From Mesorhizobium atlanticum (GTDB lineage: Bacteria; Pseudomonadota; Alphaproteobacteria; Rhizobiales; Rhizobiaceae), in assembly GCF_003289965.1 (NCBI RefSeq), contig NZ_QMBQ01000007.1, positions 248,001 through 312,000 on the forward strand: a DNA stretch of 64,000 bases, in the 5' to 3' direction. The translations under genes were made by a program, and so were the position numbers. Below, one piece after another: positions 63,362 to 64,000 of the stretch. The notes under the pieces are model-generated. The model ran no database searches. It had not been told where the DNA came from and saw only the letters and a list, made by a program, of their open reading frames with translations. Position 1 is the first letter of the stretch; every line of letters starts with the position of its first letter.

Positions 63362-64000
63362 ATGGCTTTTCTCAGATCCTTCGGCAGGCGCTCGGATGTC
63401 CTGGTCTACGATCCGCACAAGCTGTCGAGCCCGCAGGTCTTCCTGCTCACCATGGTGATCTTCCTGATCATCGTCGCTTTCATCGCCGCCATCCTCACCC
63501 GCCAGATCTCGACCGCCTTCTCCAGCAATCCGGGCCTCAACGGATTGATCGTCGGCGTTCTGGCGGTCGGCATCCTGCTTGCGTTCATCCAGGTCGGGCG
63601 GCTGTTTCGCGAGGTGCGCTGGGTCAATTCCTTCCGCGCCGGCTCCGAGACCACCGAGCCGGTTCTTTTGGCGCCGATGAAGGCGATGATCGGCCGTTCG
63701 TCCTCGATGGCGTTTTCGACCTCCTCGATGCGCACGATGCTCGATTCCATCGCCACCCGCCTCGACGAAAGCCGCGACACCTCGCGCTACCTGGTCGGCC
63801 TGCTTGTGTTCCTCGGTCTGCTCGGCACCTTCTGGGGCCTGCTCAACACCATTGCCTCGATCCGCGAGACGATCGAGGCGCTGGACCCCGGCACCGGAGA
63901 TGCCGCGGCTGTCTTGGATGCGCTGAAGCAGGGCCTGTCGGCGCCGCTTGCCGGCATGGGCACCGCGTTTTCGTCCTCGCTGTTCGGCCTTTCCGGTTCG
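63362..64000 (+). CDS. MotA/TolQ/ExbB-type proton-channel protein (cut by window edge)
   Basis: First 213 residues of an open frame that runs off the window. MAFLRSFGRRSDVLVYDPHKLSSPQ is followed by hydrophobic segments at about 26-46 and 58-78. A third, at about 143-163, contains RYLVGLLVFLGLLGTFWGLLNTIASI, the conserved MotA/TolQ core. Near the edge is GMGTAFSSSLFGLSGS. In rhizobia such a gene is commonly paired with a MotB/OmpA-type peptidoglycan-binding partner. Flagellar and non-flagellar roles cannot be told apart without the partner gene. It is distinct from the tolQ at 45694. Confidence 0.8.
   Translation, partial: MAFLRSFGRRSDVLVYDPHKLSSPQVFLLTMVIFLIIVAFIAAILTRQISTAFSSNPGLNGLIVGVLAVGILLAFIQVGRLFREVRWVNSFRAGSETTEPVLLAPMKAMIGRSSSMAFSTSSMRTMLDSIATRLDESRDTSRYLVGLLVFLGLLGTFWGLLNTIASIRETIEALDPGTGDAAAVLDALKQGLSAPLAGMGTAFSSSLFGLSGS

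Overview
The window reads as chromosomal DNA of an alphaproteobacterium of the order Hyphomicrobiales, most likely Mesorhizobium or a close relative. The grounds are high GC content, PHA genes with PhaR, RpoH with an EcfG-type promoter, CtrA-type sites, a complete alphaproteobacterial Tol-Pal cluster, RcdA, and several families of short palindromic intergenic repeats of the kind common in rhizobia. The genus call is inference from recall; no database was searched. I see no rRNA, tRNA, CRISPR array, prophage or complete insertion sequence.

Layout. 0-3.2 kb: PHA synthesis (phaR divergent from phaA-phaB). 3.2-3.95 kb: a gene-free stretch holding 13 GANTC sites, a perfect DnaA box and repeated GTTAAC motifs. 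4-9.3 kb: an SF2 helicase, an S4-domain protein, ferredoxin FdxA and CarD. 9.3-11.7 kb: a polar amino-acid ABC transporter. 12-16.6 kb: an RpoH-type sigma factor, a caspase-like/Sel1 protein and an M48 lipoprotein protease. 16.7-21.4 kb: thiamine uptake and activation (thiBPQ with a TPP riboswitch, and thiamine pyrophosphokinase). 21.4-25.7 kb: an ABC-F ATPase, a CcdAB toxin-antitoxin pair and a large unrecognised membrane protein. 25.7-31.2 kb: purA, a DMT transporter, and serC-serA. 31.3-33.3 kb: two Omp25/31-like outer-membrane proteins. 33.5-49.4 kb: envelope genes (glmM, two secreted Cys-repeat proteins, ftsH, tilS, then cpoB/pal/tolB/tolA/tolR/tolQ/ybgC), a GH5 hydrolase and a metallophosphoesterase. 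49.5-52.7 kb: ruvC-ruvA-ruvB interrupted by a VapBC pair and by a lone AbrB-type gene. 52.9-64 kb: a glycosyltransferase, rcdA, a candidate small RNA, small membrane proteins and enzymes, a ThiE-like protein, a Sel1 protein, efp, suhB, a hemolysin-III protein and a MotA/TolQ-type protein cut by the window edge.

How it fits together. Much of the window concerns envelope integrity and the cell cycle. Perfect TTAA-N7-TTAA (CtrA-type) sites lie upstream of both outer-membrane protein genes, upstream of rcdA (a CtrA-degradation adaptor family) and at the -35 position of the candidate small RNA. The GANTC/DnaA-box cluster at 3.3-3.8 kb would be a natural target of CcrM and DnaA. These regulatory signals, rather than any single gene, are the most interesting content here; all are sequence-based predictions. 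Gene starts were trimmed where a signal peptide, ribosome binding site or family length argued for it, and those choices are stated in the entries.
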